Origin: Catalinimonas alkaloidigena
GTDB lineage: Bacteria; Bacteroidota; Bacteroidia; Cytophagales; Cyclobacteriaceae
NCBI RefSeq assembly: GCF_029504655.1
Contig: NZ_JAQFIL010000001.1
Coordinates: 4,407,001-4,471,000 of the forward strand
DNA: 64,000 nucleotides
Direction of reading: 5' to 3'
Position numbers and translations under genes: made by a program. Positions 19,727-28,616 of this stretch are shown one piece after another. The notes below the pieces were generated by a model. The model was not told where the DNA came from and did not search any database. It saw nothing but the letters and a program-made list of their open reading frames with translations. The first letter of the stretch is position 1; each line of letters begins with the position of its first letter.

Positions 19727-21120
19727 TAGCTAGCAAGCTTTGAAGCCGGCACGTAGATTTTGAGCGTTTGCCCGCTACGGATGATATTGTCTTTCATAGC
19801 GTTCCAGTCTCTAATCTGGCGCAGGCTTACGCCATAGCGTTTGGAGATGCCATCCATGGTTTGTCCACGGACGACTTTGTGCTCAAGTAGTTTCAGTTTA
19901 TCAGACGCAGGTACGACCTCTCTCAGTACCTGCGCAGAACTCCTGACTTCATCTTTCAGTGGGTAGCTGGCAGTAAGGCTTTGATTATTCTTTGCAAAGG
20001 TTGCCATCTTATGCATAGGTAAAACAAGTGGCCAGCCTGCTCGTGAAGAAGGTATTATATTTTTGATGAGTGCGGGATTCAGAAACTCAAGTTCATCCTC
20101 CTGCATCTCCAGGCTTTCGGCTAGCTCATCAAAATTGACCTCATGATATACCCTGACGGTGTCTACTGCCTGAAAAGGGAGTTCAGGAAATACCGGCCTG
20201 ATATTATGTTCTTGGGGATAATGGTTCAAGTATACTAAAGCCATGAAGGCTGGCACATAACTACGGGTTTCTGCCGGAAGATACTCTCTGATCCTCCAAA
20301 AATCATGGCTGCCTCCTGCCCTGACAATCGCTTTGTTTACATTTCCAGGCCCACTGTTGTAGGCAGCCAACGCCATAGGCCAGCTTCCGTAAATACCATG
20401 CAGGCGGTCAAGATAGTTGAGCGCGGCTCGGGTAGAAGCATAGGGATCTCTTCTTTCATCCAGATAATCATTAATTTCCAGCCCCAGCCACTTACCGGTA
20501 CGATAGCGAATCTGCCATAGACCAACAGCTTCCATATTAGAACGGGCGTCGGCATGCAGCGCAGACTCTACCATCGTTAAGTACTTCAACTCCTGAGGCA
20601 GGTCTTTTTCCATGAGCGCTTGCTCTATGAAAGGAAAATAGAGCATACTTTTGCCGATCATACGCTCGGTAAGCTCTTTTTTTCGGATACCATACAGGTC
20701 TATAAAGTTCTCAACCTGTTCATTGAATACCAGATTCACTTTTGAAGTCATGTTAGCAAACCTCTTCCTGTAGACAGAGTCGGGGTAACTTACCAGTTCA
20801 TTTTCTTCAAAACCATATGGGTTCTGGTGCAACGTATCAATCTGCGCGTAAAAAAGGTTATTGGCAGCGCTATCCAGATAGCTTGCGGTAAGTATTGGAG
20901 TGGTATTATCTTCACTGTCTGCCTCAGCAAACATAGAAATAATCGTATCAAAAGTAGTGAGTTCTTCTTCCACCTCAGCATTTGCCTGAGGTTCATCTCT
21001 ACGGAGACTATCTTTGCTGATATCTGCTGAAGAAATACTACGGTTAACTTCTGAGCAAGAATATAAAAAAATGAAAACCAAGCTCAGGCTTAAAAAATAA
21101 TACGTGCTTTTATCTTCCAT
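19723..21120 (-). CDS. Membrane-bound lytic murein transglycosylase, SLT plus LysM (MltD-like)
   Basis: 465 residues. The N-terminal hydrophobic segment ends in LYSC, a lipobox, so it is probably an outer-membrane lipoprotein. The SLT/goose-lysozyme-like domain (about 150-320) contains the catalytic Glu in VESALHADARS, AVGLWQI and ALAAYNSGPGNV. One LysM peptidoglycan-binding domain is at the C-terminus (about 412-459, VVRGQTMDGISKRYGVS); E. coli MltD has two. It cleaves the glycan strand of peptidoglycan. Converges on lgt with overlapping ends. Confidence 0.9.
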   Translation of the reverse strand: MEDKSTYYFLSLSLVFIFLYSCSEVNRSISSADISKDSLRRDEPQANAEVEEELTTFDTIISMFAEADSEDNTTPILTASYLDSAANNLFYAQIDTLHQNPYGFEENELVSYPDSVYRKRFANMTSKVNLVFNEQVENFIDLYGIRKKELTERMIGKSMLYFPFIEQALMEKDLPQELKYLTMVESALHADARSNMEAVGLWQIRYRTGKWLGLEINDYLDERRDPYASTRAALNYLDRLHGIYGSWPMALAAYNSGPGNVNKAIVRAGGSHDFWRIREYLPAETRSYVPAFMALVYLNHYPQEHNIRPVFPELPFQAVDTVRVYHEVNFDELAESLEMQEDELEFLNPALIKNIIPSSRAGWPLVLPMHKMATFAKNNQSLTASYPLKDEVRSSAQVLREVVPASDKLKLLEHKVVRGQTMDGISKRYGVSLRQIRDWNAMKDNIIRSGQTLKIYVPASKLASY

Positions 21121-21213
21121 ATCATATACATAAAGCTTTTATCTCTAAAAATGTTATGTATATCCTACAAGTATTCTTTTTTTCAGATATCCTAAGCCAT
21201 AAAACAGAATTAT

Positions 21214-21627
21214 CTACTGCGTTTCCAGATCATACCATTGAATATTTTGCAGGTTTTTACGTCTCCCCGTCTGCTCGGCTGCATAATGTTCTGCCAGATA
21301 ATCCAGAATCTGATCTTCATTTTCACCCAGGTCCCAGAGTTTCTGGGTTTCCTGCATCCATACGATCATACTCTTCCAGCCTTCCCGGCTCGCCCTGTTT
21401 TGCGTGATCAGTTTAGCCGAATGGCAGCCGGTACAGTTGCCAATCACCAGGGGTAAAGCTTCATCCACTACCAGACCGGTAGCCTGGTCAATGCTATCTG
21501 CCTGACTAAGTTGAAGTGAGTCTGACGACATCTCTGCATTGCCGCTTTCCGGAGACTGACAAAAGCTGAAGACAGCAGATAAAACAAAAAAAATCAGTGC
21601 TGAATTAATATTAATTACTTTAAGCAT
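21214..21627 (-). CDS. Small c-type cytochrome, probable electron acceptor of the adjacent molybdoenzyme
   Basis: About 137 residues from the ATG at 21627, which has AGAG upstream and lies 11 nt after the preceding stop; an in-frame start at 21669 would overlap that gene. A signal peptide or lipoprotein leader (SALIFFVLSAVFSFCQS) is followed by one heme-binding motif, NCTGCHSAK, with a Met (MIVWM) as possible axial ligand. Pairing with a sulfite-oxidase-family protein mirrors SorA/SorB, in which the cytochrome takes electrons from the Mo centre. Confidence 0.82.
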   Translation of the reverse strand: MLKVININSALIFFVLSAVFSFCQSPESGNAEMSSDSLQLSQADSIDQATGLVVDEALPLVIGNCTGCHSAKLITQNRASREGWKSMIVWMQETQKLWDLGENEDQILDYLAEHYAAEQTGRRKNLQNIQWYDLETQ

Positions 21628-21638
21628 AACTTCTCTTT

Positions 21639-22958
21639 TTACACCACCATAACCGCAATGCGGTGGCATGCATTGTTCAGATAACCTTTAGGATTCCAGC
21701 CGGGGACTAACATGGGCTGCATTTTTCCTTCGCTGTCCTTAGCTCTGGCCCATACCTCATAGTATCCTTTTTCGGGAAAATCAATTTCTGCCTGCCAGTG
21801 TTGCCATGCCAGCCGATTTTTAGGCGCTTGCAGCTTACAGGATTTCCAACTTGCACCAAAGTCTATAGAATAGTCAACCGCCTGTACAGAAAGATCACCT
21901 GCCCAGGCATGTCCACGGATAGCCAACGGCTGCCCCTCATCTATGCGTGCTCCGGTTTTGGGATAAGTAATCAGAGACTTAACCGGCATAGATTCTATGA
22001 TGCACATTTCTTCTTCCGGCACTTTTGTACCGGGTGCTACTGGCTTACAAGGAACCCGGTAGGAATCACCTCCCATCTTAGGCCCATCATGTACCTGGTT
22101 GCGTATCACAATTCTGCTCAGCCACTTGCCTGAGGTGGAAGCGGGCCAGCCTCCAAATACCAGACGAAGGGGATAGCCGTTCATGAGGGGTAAATCTTTA
22201 CCATTCAGTGCCCAGGCAATCAGCGACTCATCTTCCAGCGCTTTATGCATCGGTACGCCCCTAGAGATCACTACTTTTTCAGGATCATTACTAAGATGCG
22301 TATCCTGCCCATAGTAGCCAATGTAGACGGCATCGTCTTTGATTCCCACATCCTTCAACACATCTTTAAGCTTCACGCCTGTCCATTCAGGGCAGCCCAC
22401 TGCACCCGTAGTCCACTGATTGCCTTTAGCAGGAGGGTTAAACTCATTACGGCCATTCCCCCCACACTCAATCGTCAGCTGATACGTGTAATTTTTAAAT
22501 TTACTTTTTAAATCTTCTAGTGTATATACTTTCTTCTTTTGGGCTGACTCACCTTCTATGGTCAGTGTCCATTGGCTAAGGTCTATGTTCTTGGGTGGAA
22601 TACCATTATTACGGACAAAAAGTGTTTCTGCAGCAGTGACAGGATCATCCAGCAGATGCGGTGGGGTTTCCACATTCCAGGGGCGATCATTTAATACCAC
22701 CAGTTCGGGGTGTTTACCTTCCAGCGCAAAGGGTGCTGTATTTTCTGTCAAAGCAGCAGGAATAAGCCCTGCCGGCATATGATCGGCATATACGATTTTG
22801 GCTCCTAACACTGTGCTCATGGCTGCCAGTGCACTTTTTTTTAGAAATCCTCTCCTGCTTTTTGGGTCACACTCCCTCCCCCATAACAGTCGGTCAGCAG
22901 CGAGTGGGTCTTTACGGTATAGCGCATGTAAACCTATGCGCGCTTTTTTATTTTTCAT
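21639..22958 (-). CDS. Tat-exported sulfite-oxidase-family molybdopterin oxidoreductase (SorA/SoxC-like)
   Basis: 439 residues. The N-terminus carries a twin-arginine signal (SRRGFLKKSALAA, residues about 34-46). The oxidoreductase molybdopterin-binding domain (about 100-300) contains the Mo-coordinating Cys in TIECGGNGRNEF, then GYPLRLVFGGWP and SGKWLSRIVI. The C-terminal Mo-co dimerisation domain (about 320-435) includes DYSIDFGASW and HWQAEIDFP. The family oxidises sulfite to sulfate in the periplasm or related sulfur compounds; the substrate cannot be fixed from sequence alone. Forms an operon with the downstream c-type cytochrome. Confidence 0.88.
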   Translation of the reverse strand: MKNKKARIGLHALYRKDPLAADRLLWGRECDPKSRRGFLKKSALAAMSTVLGAKIVYADHMPAGLIPAALTENTAPFALEGKHPELVVLNDRPWNVETPPHLLDDPVTAAETLFVRNNGIPPKNIDLSQWTLTIEGESAQKKKVYTLEDLKSKFKNYTYQLTIECGGNGRNEFNPPAKGNQWTTGAVGCPEWTGVKLKDVLKDVGIKDDAVYIGYYGQDTHLSNDPEKVVISRGVPMHKALEDESLIAWALNGKDLPLMNGYPLRLVFGGWPASTSGKWLSRIVIRNQVHDGPKMGGDSYRVPCKPVAPGTKVPEEEMCIIESMPVKSLITYPKTGARIDEGQPLAIRGHAWAGDLSVQAVDYSIDFGASWKSCKLQAPKNRLAWQHWQAEIDFPEKGYYEVWARAKDSEGKMQPMLVPGWNPKGYLNNACHRIAVMVV

Positions 22959-23001
22959 ATTTACATTCTTCTAAGCCCTTAATTTATCAATAAATGTTTT
23001 T

Positions 23002-23030
23002 TTTGCAGGAAAAGGCAGTAATTATCTTTA
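23002..23030 (+). promoter_or_regulatory. Candidate promoter TTTG-N17-TATCTTTA
   Basis: A TTTG at 23002-23005 and a near-match -7 box (TATCTTTA, 23023-23030) lie about 50 nt before the next gene. Spacing is 17 rather than 19 nt and the last base of the box deviates. Confidence 0.35.
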
Positions 23031-23080
23031 GCATATGACTTGATCAGCCATTGTAGTATGCTTTTTGATTTTGCATTGAT

Positions 23081-24067
23081 ATGTTAAAGAAAGTTTTTTT
23101 TATAAGCATTTTCCTGCTTGCGCTCATCTTACTTGCACGATTGCTGGCGCCTAGCTGGTACCGTTTTTTAGCAGTAGATCAGCCGGTGCAGAACGCTAAA
23201 GTTTTACTGGTGGAAGGGTGGGTATCAGATACTACGCTAAAAAATGCTGCACAAACTTTTTTAGAAGGTAAGTACTCAAAAATAATTGTAGCCAGCATTT
23301 TATTTTCTAACGAATACGGTATCAATTCTACCGGAAGTCTGGTATATAACATCAGGGAGCGGGCAAAGTATGACTCACTATTTATCAAGGCACACAGTAA
23401 AAAAGTGAGTGGAGAATATGCTGAAATGCTGGTCATGGTCAATGAGGATACTTTAGGTGAGACCTCCACTACCGCCGAGATCAAAAAATACGCCTTCCCG
23501 ATTCCTCAGCAGGTTGATTCAATACAGCAGGTTAAAATTACTTTTACCAATGATTTTTTTGACTTCGCCCAAAAAGCTGACCGCAACCTCATAGTTGACA
23601 GCCTGTTTTTAGACCAAACTTTTGTTCCCAACCGTACCGACGATGTGTACTTTGACCGGAATAAAATTGATGGCTTAAGTACAGAAAGGGCTTACACAAG
23701 CCGTGCTGGCTCTGCCGCTGACTATCTGATTGAGCTTGGTATACCCGCTGAAGCTATGTATACCATTGATGCTCCCAATGTAGAATTTAACAGAACCTAC
23801 ACCACTGCTGTGGCTGTGGCTGCATGGATGGAAGAAAACAATTTTCCGGAAAAGCGAATGAACCTTATTTCTGAGAATGCACACGCCAGGCGAAGTTGGA
23901 TGCTTTTCAAAAAGGCGATGCCAGACAATGTTGAGATTGGTATTATCTCCTCCTCAAGATTTGATGACGATGAGATAAAGTGGTGGAAAAACAAAGGTAA
24001 AAGAGCCTATGTATTTAACCAAACTTTAAAGTTTTGGTATGCAGTTATATCATACTTCTTTGTGTAA
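23081..24067 (+). CDS. DUF218/YdcF-like membrane-anchored protein with carbohydrate-binding (CBM60-like) insertion
   Basis: 328 residues. One N-terminal membrane segment (about 5-24) is followed by a DUF218-like fold: VLLVEGWVSD, KYSKIIVAS and, near the end, AYTSRAGSAADYLIELGIP, FNRTYTTAVAVAAWM and LISENAHARRSWMLF. Between the halves (about 145-200) sits a segment with ITFTNDFF and DRNLIVDSLFLD, which matches the calcium-dependent xylan-binding (CBM60-like) pattern FxND...DRNLxVxxI. YdcF/SanA proteins are envelope proteins of poorly known role; this insertion suggests contact with a polysaccharide. Family assignment is by motif reading only. Confidence 0.65.
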   Translation: MLKKVFFISIFLLALILLARLLAPSWYRFLAVDQPVQNAKVLLVEGWVSDTTLKNAAQTFLEGKYSKIIVASILFSNEYGINSTGSLVYNIRERAKYDSLFIKAHSKKVSGEYAEMLVMVNEDTLGETSTTAEIKKYAFPIPQQVDSIQQVKITFTNDFFDFAQKADRNLIVDSLFLDQTFVPNRTDDVYFDRNKIDGLSTERAYTSRAGSAADYLIELGIPAEAMYTIDAPNVEFNRTYTTAVAVAAWMEENNFPEKRMNLISENAHARRSWMLFKKAMPDNVEIGIISSSRFDDDEIKWWKNKGKRAYVFNQTLKFWYAVISYFFV

Positions 24068-24150
24068 ACATTATTTATGAATAAGCAGTAAGACTTTTTT
24101 AAAAAAATAGTATCTTATGGTAGGTACTTTTTTACCTCAACTGTCTGTCT

Positions 24151-24852
24151 ATGAAAAAACTTGTACTGTTTGTTTTCATATCTTCTTTTCATCCCTGGCT
24201 TTGGGCACAGGAATTTAACTGGGGGCTTAATGTAGCTCCCGGTATCTCATATCGTATAGGACAAATCAATGGTGTAAGTGACTACGCCCAGTCTGTACAG
24301 ATTGGGGAAGAACCCATGTACGTATTTGACTTTGGCATAGATATGCGAAAAAATATTACTGAGAAGCTCAGCCTCGGTACAGGGATATATTATTCTCAAA
24401 AAGGCTTTTCCAATACCCATGTGGCTGCTGCCTATGACGATCCGCTACTGAGCAGGCGTTATCTACTGGATTTTGTCCAGAACTACCTGGAAGTGCCTTT
24501 TTACCTTACCTACAGTGTTTACCAGAATGAGCAACTTGAATTTTACCCTATGTTAGGGATAAATAACAGCATGCTTCTGTCTGAAAAAAATAGCATTTCC
24601 ACCACGAGCGGAGAGATCAGTGAGGAAACGATGAAAACACTTTCCGAGCCTTACCTCAGCAGTACTAAGCTCCATAACCTTGGCCTTTTAGGTGGAATTG
24701 GGATTATGGGTACTGTCGACAGCAAATCGGCGATTGGCTTAGAAGCTATCGGTAAGCTTATGTTTACTCCACTGGAAGATAAGTTTACTGTAACAAACCG
24801 CTACTTATACTCATTGAATTTTAATTTTAAGTTTGTCAGGAAAATCCGCTAA
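24151..24852 (+). CDS. Outer-membrane beta-barrel protein
   Basis: 233 residues with a signal peptide (about 1-19, ending LWAQ). Alternating-residue strands (LNVAPGISY, LGTGIYYSQKGF, LEVPFYLTYSVY, YSLNFNFKFVRKIR) match the PorT/OmpA-like eight-stranded barrels common in Bacteroidota. No catalytic motif and no specific function. Lies between the YdcF-like gene and the amidase in the same orientation. Confidence 0.7.
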   Translation: MKKLVLFVFISSFHPWLWAQEFNWGLNVAPGISYRIGQINGVSDYAQSVQIGEEPMYVFDFGIDMRKNITEKLSLGTGIYYSQKGFSNTHVAAAYDDPLLSRRYLLDFVQNYLEVPFYLTYSVYQNEQLEFYPMLGINNSMLLSEKNSISTTSGEISEETMKTLSEPYLSSTKLHNLGLLGGIGIMGTVDSKSAIGLEAIGKLMFTPLEDKFTVTNRYLYSLNFNFKFVRKIR

Positions 24853-24885
24853 TTCATACCTCAATCCATTTTAGCAATTCATATA

Positions 24886-25947
24886 ATGCGTATCCCTTAT
24901 TTTTTATTGTTATTACTGCCATTTTGTAATTATTCCTGTGCCAGCAGTCAATCATTAGATATAGTAGATAAGCCCATTATCTTTGATGAAGAGCGAAAAG
25001 CATTGTCGCTGGAGTACATGAGATCTCACTACGGAATTGAGGCAGAAGAGCCTGTCATTGAACCCAGTATGATCGTGGTCCACTGGACCGCCATACCCAC
25101 ATTTGAAGGTTCATTTGAAGCATTTTATAATACAAAGCTTCCATCATCCCGTACAGGTATCAAGGGGGGGGGGGCGCTTAATGTGTCCGTTCCTTACCTG
25201 ATTGATAGAGATGGCACCATTTACCAGCTCATGCCTGATACAGTTTTTGCCCGCCATGTCATTGGCCTTAACCATACTGCCATAGGCATTGAAAATGTAG
25301 GAGATGGTGATCAGCATCCCTTGACCGAAGCGCAGTACCAGGCTAATAAAGACCTTATCAAGCACCTGGCAAATAAGTATGACATTGACTACCTCATCGG
25401 GCACCACGAATACCAGCGATTTAAAACCCATCCCCTTTGGCTGGAGAAAGACCCTGATTATCTTACTGAAAAGGATGATCCGGGAGATGAATTTATGAAC
25501 AGGCTGCGTGCTGATCTCGGTGACCTAAACTTAAAGTCTCTACCCCTTCAAGACAATATCCAACAGGGTATACAAGGAAAAGTCATCTGGCGGGCAGGAA
25601 ACCTGATGCCCGACATCCAAAATGATGACATTCCTTCACCTGAAAAGCAGGGAGAAGGTATAGCCAGGACGGTCTATATTTATGATCTTACTGATCGTAA
25701 TGAAGCAGTGTATCAGAATGGTTTCTTTACTGAAGTAAATGAAGCGTTGATTGAAAAAGTAACAAGCGATGAAAACGGATATTTTTCTGTAGCTCTAGCT
25801 CCCGGTAGTTATTCTATTCTTATAGAAGAAGAACAGGGGCTGTATGCCAATTTTTTTGACGGCGAAGGTAATATTCATCCGGTACAGGTATACCCGGATA
25901 GCGTCAGCCATATAGATGTTATAGTAGATTACAAAGCCGCTTATTAA
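24886..25947 (+). CDS. N-acetylmuramoyl-L-alanine amidase (Amidase_2/PGRP fold) lipoprotein
   Basis: 353 residues. The leader ends NYSC (lipobox), predicting a lipoprotein. The amidase_2 domain (about 60-200) shows zinc-ligand segments VVHWTA and LIGHHEYQRFKTHP, and the core VPYLIDRDGTIYQL and HTAIGIENVG. The C-terminal 120 residues include a carboxypeptidase-regulatory-like beta-sandwich (ENGYFSVALAPGSYSI). It cleaves the MurNAc-L-Ala bond of peptidoglycan, in recycling or remodelling. The coding sequence contains an 11-G run at 25164-25174 encoding KGGGA just before the barrel strand VPYLIDRDG; length change there would disrupt the enzyme. Confidence 0.85.
   Translation: MRIPYFLLLLLPFCNYSCASSQSLDIVDKPIIFDEERKALSLEYMRSHYGIEAEEPVIEPSMIVVHWTAIPTFEGSFEAFYNTKLPSSRTGIKGGGALNVSVPYLIDRDGTIYQLMPDTVFARHVIGLNHTAIGIENVGDGDQHPLTEAQYQANKDLIKHLANKYDIDYLIGHHEYQRFKTHPLWLEKDPDYLTEKDDPGDEFMNRLRADLGDLNLKSLPLQDNIQQGIQGKVIWRAGNLMPDIQNDDIPSPEKQGEGIARTVYIYDLTDRNEAVYQNGFFTEVNEALIEKVTSDENGYFSVALAPGSYSILIEEEQGLYANFFDGEGNIHPVQVYPDSVSHIDVIVDYKAAY
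25164..25174 (+). repeat. Homopolymer of 11 G inside the amidase gene
   Basis: The codons read AAG GGG GGG GGG GCG. Eleven identical bases inside a coding region is unusual at this base composition and prone to slippage. Confidence 0.9.
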
Positions 25948-26277
25948 CTTTTTTAGCAGCGGATTCACCAGATAGTGTGATAAGCTATCCTAGCTTTTGT
26001 AAACCATCTTGGCATGGGCTTGTTTTTTAGCAATCTGAGGTAAGATTGTAGGGGTATTGAAAAAAAAATATAGTGCTTTTATAACCATTTGACCATCAAA
26101 TCATTAGAAAAGTAACAATATATTTTATTAAATATTTTTTAATATAACTTTATTCATAAAAATCATTTTTTAGTTATATCCACAGCTTTATATATTATCA
26201 CAACTAATAAGTCTATCAAAATAAACCCTATGTGAAGAATGAAAATAAATCAAATTTTTCTTTGGAAAGACGCTATT

Positions 26278-26285
26278 TACTTTTG
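26278..26285 (+). promoter_or_regulatory. -7 box TACTTTTG of the PAS kinase gene
   Basis: Exact TAnnTTTG match 66 nt before the ATG. A TTTG lies upstream at 26261-26264, but the 13-nt spacing is shorter than the usual 19. Confidence 0.45.
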
Positions 26286-26317
26286 AGCTCATAGACTTTT
26301 GGGTTCTCTATGAGCTC
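26285..26317 (+). promoter_or_regulatory. Perfect 11-bp inverted repeat at the predicted transcription start of the PAS kinase gene
   Basis: GAGCTCATAGA (26285-26295) is the exact reverse complement of TCTATGAGCTC (26307-26317), with an 11-nt spacer. The left arm begins at the last base of the -7 box, so the dyad covers the expected +1. There is no T-run, which argues against a terminator. An operator or 5' mRNA hairpin fits. Confidence 0.6.
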
Positions 26318-26351
26318 TCTCTGAAGTAATCATACCGCAACTACTTTCACT

Positions 26352-28616
26352 ATGGAAAATATAGAGCAAGTAATCTTAGAAAACACTCTTGTAGGATATT
26401 GGGATTGGAATATCGCCGAAAACACCAAATACCTGAGTCCTCAATTTAAATCCATGCTTGGCTACGAGGATCATGAGTTACCAAATAGCCCTGAGACATG
26501 GGAAACACTTATTTTTCCTGAAGATTTGGTGCGTGTATCAAAAATTTACCATGGACATACAAAAAGTAAGGGGAAAATTCCCTATAAGTCCGAGGTAAGA
26601 TATAAGCATAAAAATGGTTCAACGGTATGGGTGGTCTGCACAGGAAGGGTAATAGAGTGGGACGAAGATGACAAGCCTGTTAGAATGGTTGGCTGTTATA
26701 TTGATATTACCCTACAAAAAGCAGCAGAAAAAAAACTCAAAACCCAGAATAATAGATTCCAGAGTATTTTAGCAGGTACTAATAGCGGCACGTGGGAATG
26801 GAACGTTCAAACAGGAGACACAATTTTCAATGAACGTTGGGCAGAAATCATTGGATACACCCTTGAGGAACTTCAACCTGTATCCATTGAGACCTGGCTT
26901 AAACATACTCATCCTGATGATCTAAAGCGCTCGGGAGAATTACTGGAAGATCACTTCGTCGGCAAAACAGATTTTTACGAGTGTGAATGCAGAATGCTGC
27001 ATAAAAATGGGCATTGGGTGTGGGTCCTGGATAGAGGCAAAGTAATTAGCTGGACCCTAGATGGTAAACCTCTGTGGATGGCTGGCTCTCATCAGGAAAT
27101 TACCGAACGAAAAAACAATGAGGCCCAACTAGAAAAGTACAAATACCTATTAGGCAAAGCCAATCAGGTAGCTAAAATTGGAACCTGGGAAATTGACTTT
27201 AAGAAGAACAGGCCTATATGGAATGAGGGAACTCGTAAAATTCATGAAGTAGATGCGCATTACCAGCCCGATATGGAAACTGCCATCTTGTTTTATCCGG
27301 AAGGTGAGCAGCGTGATAAAATTACTGATGCGGTAAAAAAAGCCATCAATGAGGGCCTTCCTTTTGACCTTGAACTTCAAATTCTTACCGCTAAAAATAA
27401 CCTGATATGGGTAAGGGCCATCGGAATTCCCGATTTTGAAAATATGAAGTGCAGAAGGCTGTATGGTATTTTTCAGGATATCGATGAGCAAAAAAAATCA
27501 ACCCTCAAGCTAACACGAAGCGAGGAACAGTTTAGACAAACCTTTACGCATGCAGCTATTGGTATGGCACTGGTCTCAACGGAAGGAAAGTGGTTACAAG
27601 TGAACAAGCAAGTCTGCGATATGCTTGGCTACACTGAAGAGGAATTACTGCAAAAAACCTTTCAGGATATCACGCATCCTGATGACCTTGATATTGACCT
27701 CAGCTACGTACAGCAAATGCTCGACAATGAAATAAGCTCTTACCAAATGGAGAAGCGGTATTTTCATAAAAACGGCGGTATTGTCTGGGGTTTGTTGGCT
27801 GTTTCTCTGGTAAAAGACGGAGAGGGTAATCCTTTACATTTTGTCTCACAGATACAAGATATTTCTGAGCTTAAAAAAGCCTATAAGCAACTTGAAGAAT
27901 CCGTCAGTCTTGTAAAAGAACAGAATGACAGGCTTATCAATTTTGCGCATATTGTTTCGCATAACTTAAGGTCACATACGGGCAACCTGGAAATGATGCT
28001 GAAGTTTCTGAGCATGGAAACCGATGAGGAAGAGAAAAAGATTTTACTGGAAAATATTACCGGTATTTCCTCTTCTCTTTCTGAAACCATCACCTACCTG
28101 ACAGAAGTGGTGCGTATTCAAACGGATGTTGACGGACAAAAAGAGTCACTGAACCTGAAGCATTTTCTTGACAAGACGATCAATACCCTGAGTGCGGATT
28201 TACGGAAAACTGATGGAGAGATTGTGGTAAGCGTAGATGAAGAGACAGAAATCATCTTTAACTCAGCTTATCTTGACAGCGTACTGTTAAACTTTTTGAG
28301 TAACGCACTGAAATACAGGCACCCTAAACGTAAACCTCACATAAAAATCTGGACAGAAAAACAAGATGATTATCTCATACTTTCTATTGCCGACAATGGC
28401 AGAGGAATAGATCTGGATAAGTACGGAGCAAAACTTTTTGGCCTATATAAGACCTTCCATGAGCATCAGGATGCCCGGGGCGTAGGGCTTTTTATCACAA
28501 AAAACCAGATAGAAGCCATGGGGGGCAAAGTAAGCGTAGAAAGCACTATTAATATTGGAACAACCTTTAGAATATATTTTTGCTATGAAAAAAATAAAGC
28601 TTGCGTGCATCATTGA
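26352..28616 (+). CDS. Multi-PAS sensor histidine kinase (four PAS/PAC units, no membrane segment)
   Basis: 754 residues. Four successive PAS-PAC units (about 5-125, 130-255, 258-385, 388-515) show motifs such as GYWDWNIAE, HPDD, HKNGxxVW and GxxQDI/GSHQEI. A histidine phosphoacceptor region follows (about 525-600, FAHIVSHNLRSH, phospho-His in VSHN). The ATPase domain (about 635-748) has an N-box NALKYRHP, DNGRGIDL and GVGLFITKNQIEAMGGK. No transmembrane helix is seen, so sensing is probably cytoplasmic. Its 3' end overlaps the next gene by 32 nt, pairing it with that response regulator. Confidence 0.92.
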   Translation: MENIEQVILENTLVGYWDWNIAENTKYLSPQFKSMLGYEDHELPNSPETWETLIFPEDLVRVSKIYHGHTKSKGKIPYKSEVRYKHKNGSTVWVVCTGRVIEWDEDDKPVRMVGCYIDITLQKAAEKKLKTQNNRFQSILAGTNSGTWEWNVQTGDTIFNERWAEIIGYTLEELQPVSIETWLKHTHPDDLKRSGELLEDHFVGKTDFYECECRMLHKNGHWVWVLDRGKVISWTLDGKPLWMAGSHQEITERKNNEAQLEKYKYLLGKANQVAKIGTWEIDFKKNRPIWNEGTRKIHEVDAHYQPDMETAILFYPEGEQRDKITDAVKKAINEGLPFDLELQILTAKNNLIWVRAIGIPDFENMKCRRLYGIFQDIDEQKKSTLKLTRSEEQFRQTFTHAAIGMALVSTEGKWLQVNKQVCDMLGYTEEELLQKTFQDITHPDDLDIDLSYVQQMLDNEISSYQMEKRYFHKNGGIVWGLLAVSLVKDGEGNPLHFVSQIQDISELKKAYKQLEESVSLVKEQNDRLINFAHIVSHNLRSHTGNLEMMLKFLSMETDEEEKKILLENITGISSSLSETITYLTEVVRIQTDVDGQKESLNLKHFLDKTINTLSADLRKTDGEIVVSVDEETEIIFNSAYLDSVLLNFLSNALKYRHPKRKPHIKIWTEKQDDYLILSIADNGRGIDLDKYGAKLFGLYKTFHEHQDARGVGLFITKNQIEAMGGKVSVESTINIGTTFRIYFCYEKNKACVHH

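Larger units (their letters stand above)
25948..26351. other. 404-bp AT-rich intergenic region before the PAS kinase
   Basis: No credible gene seen. The first 300 bp are A/T-rich. The last 75 bp hold a -7 box and a perfect inverted repeat, listed separately. Confidence 0.5.

Noticed and set aside
21156..21456. Plus-strand frames over the cytochrome gene
   Set aside because: Antisense to a clear c-type cytochrome with a CxxCH motif; no likeness of their own.
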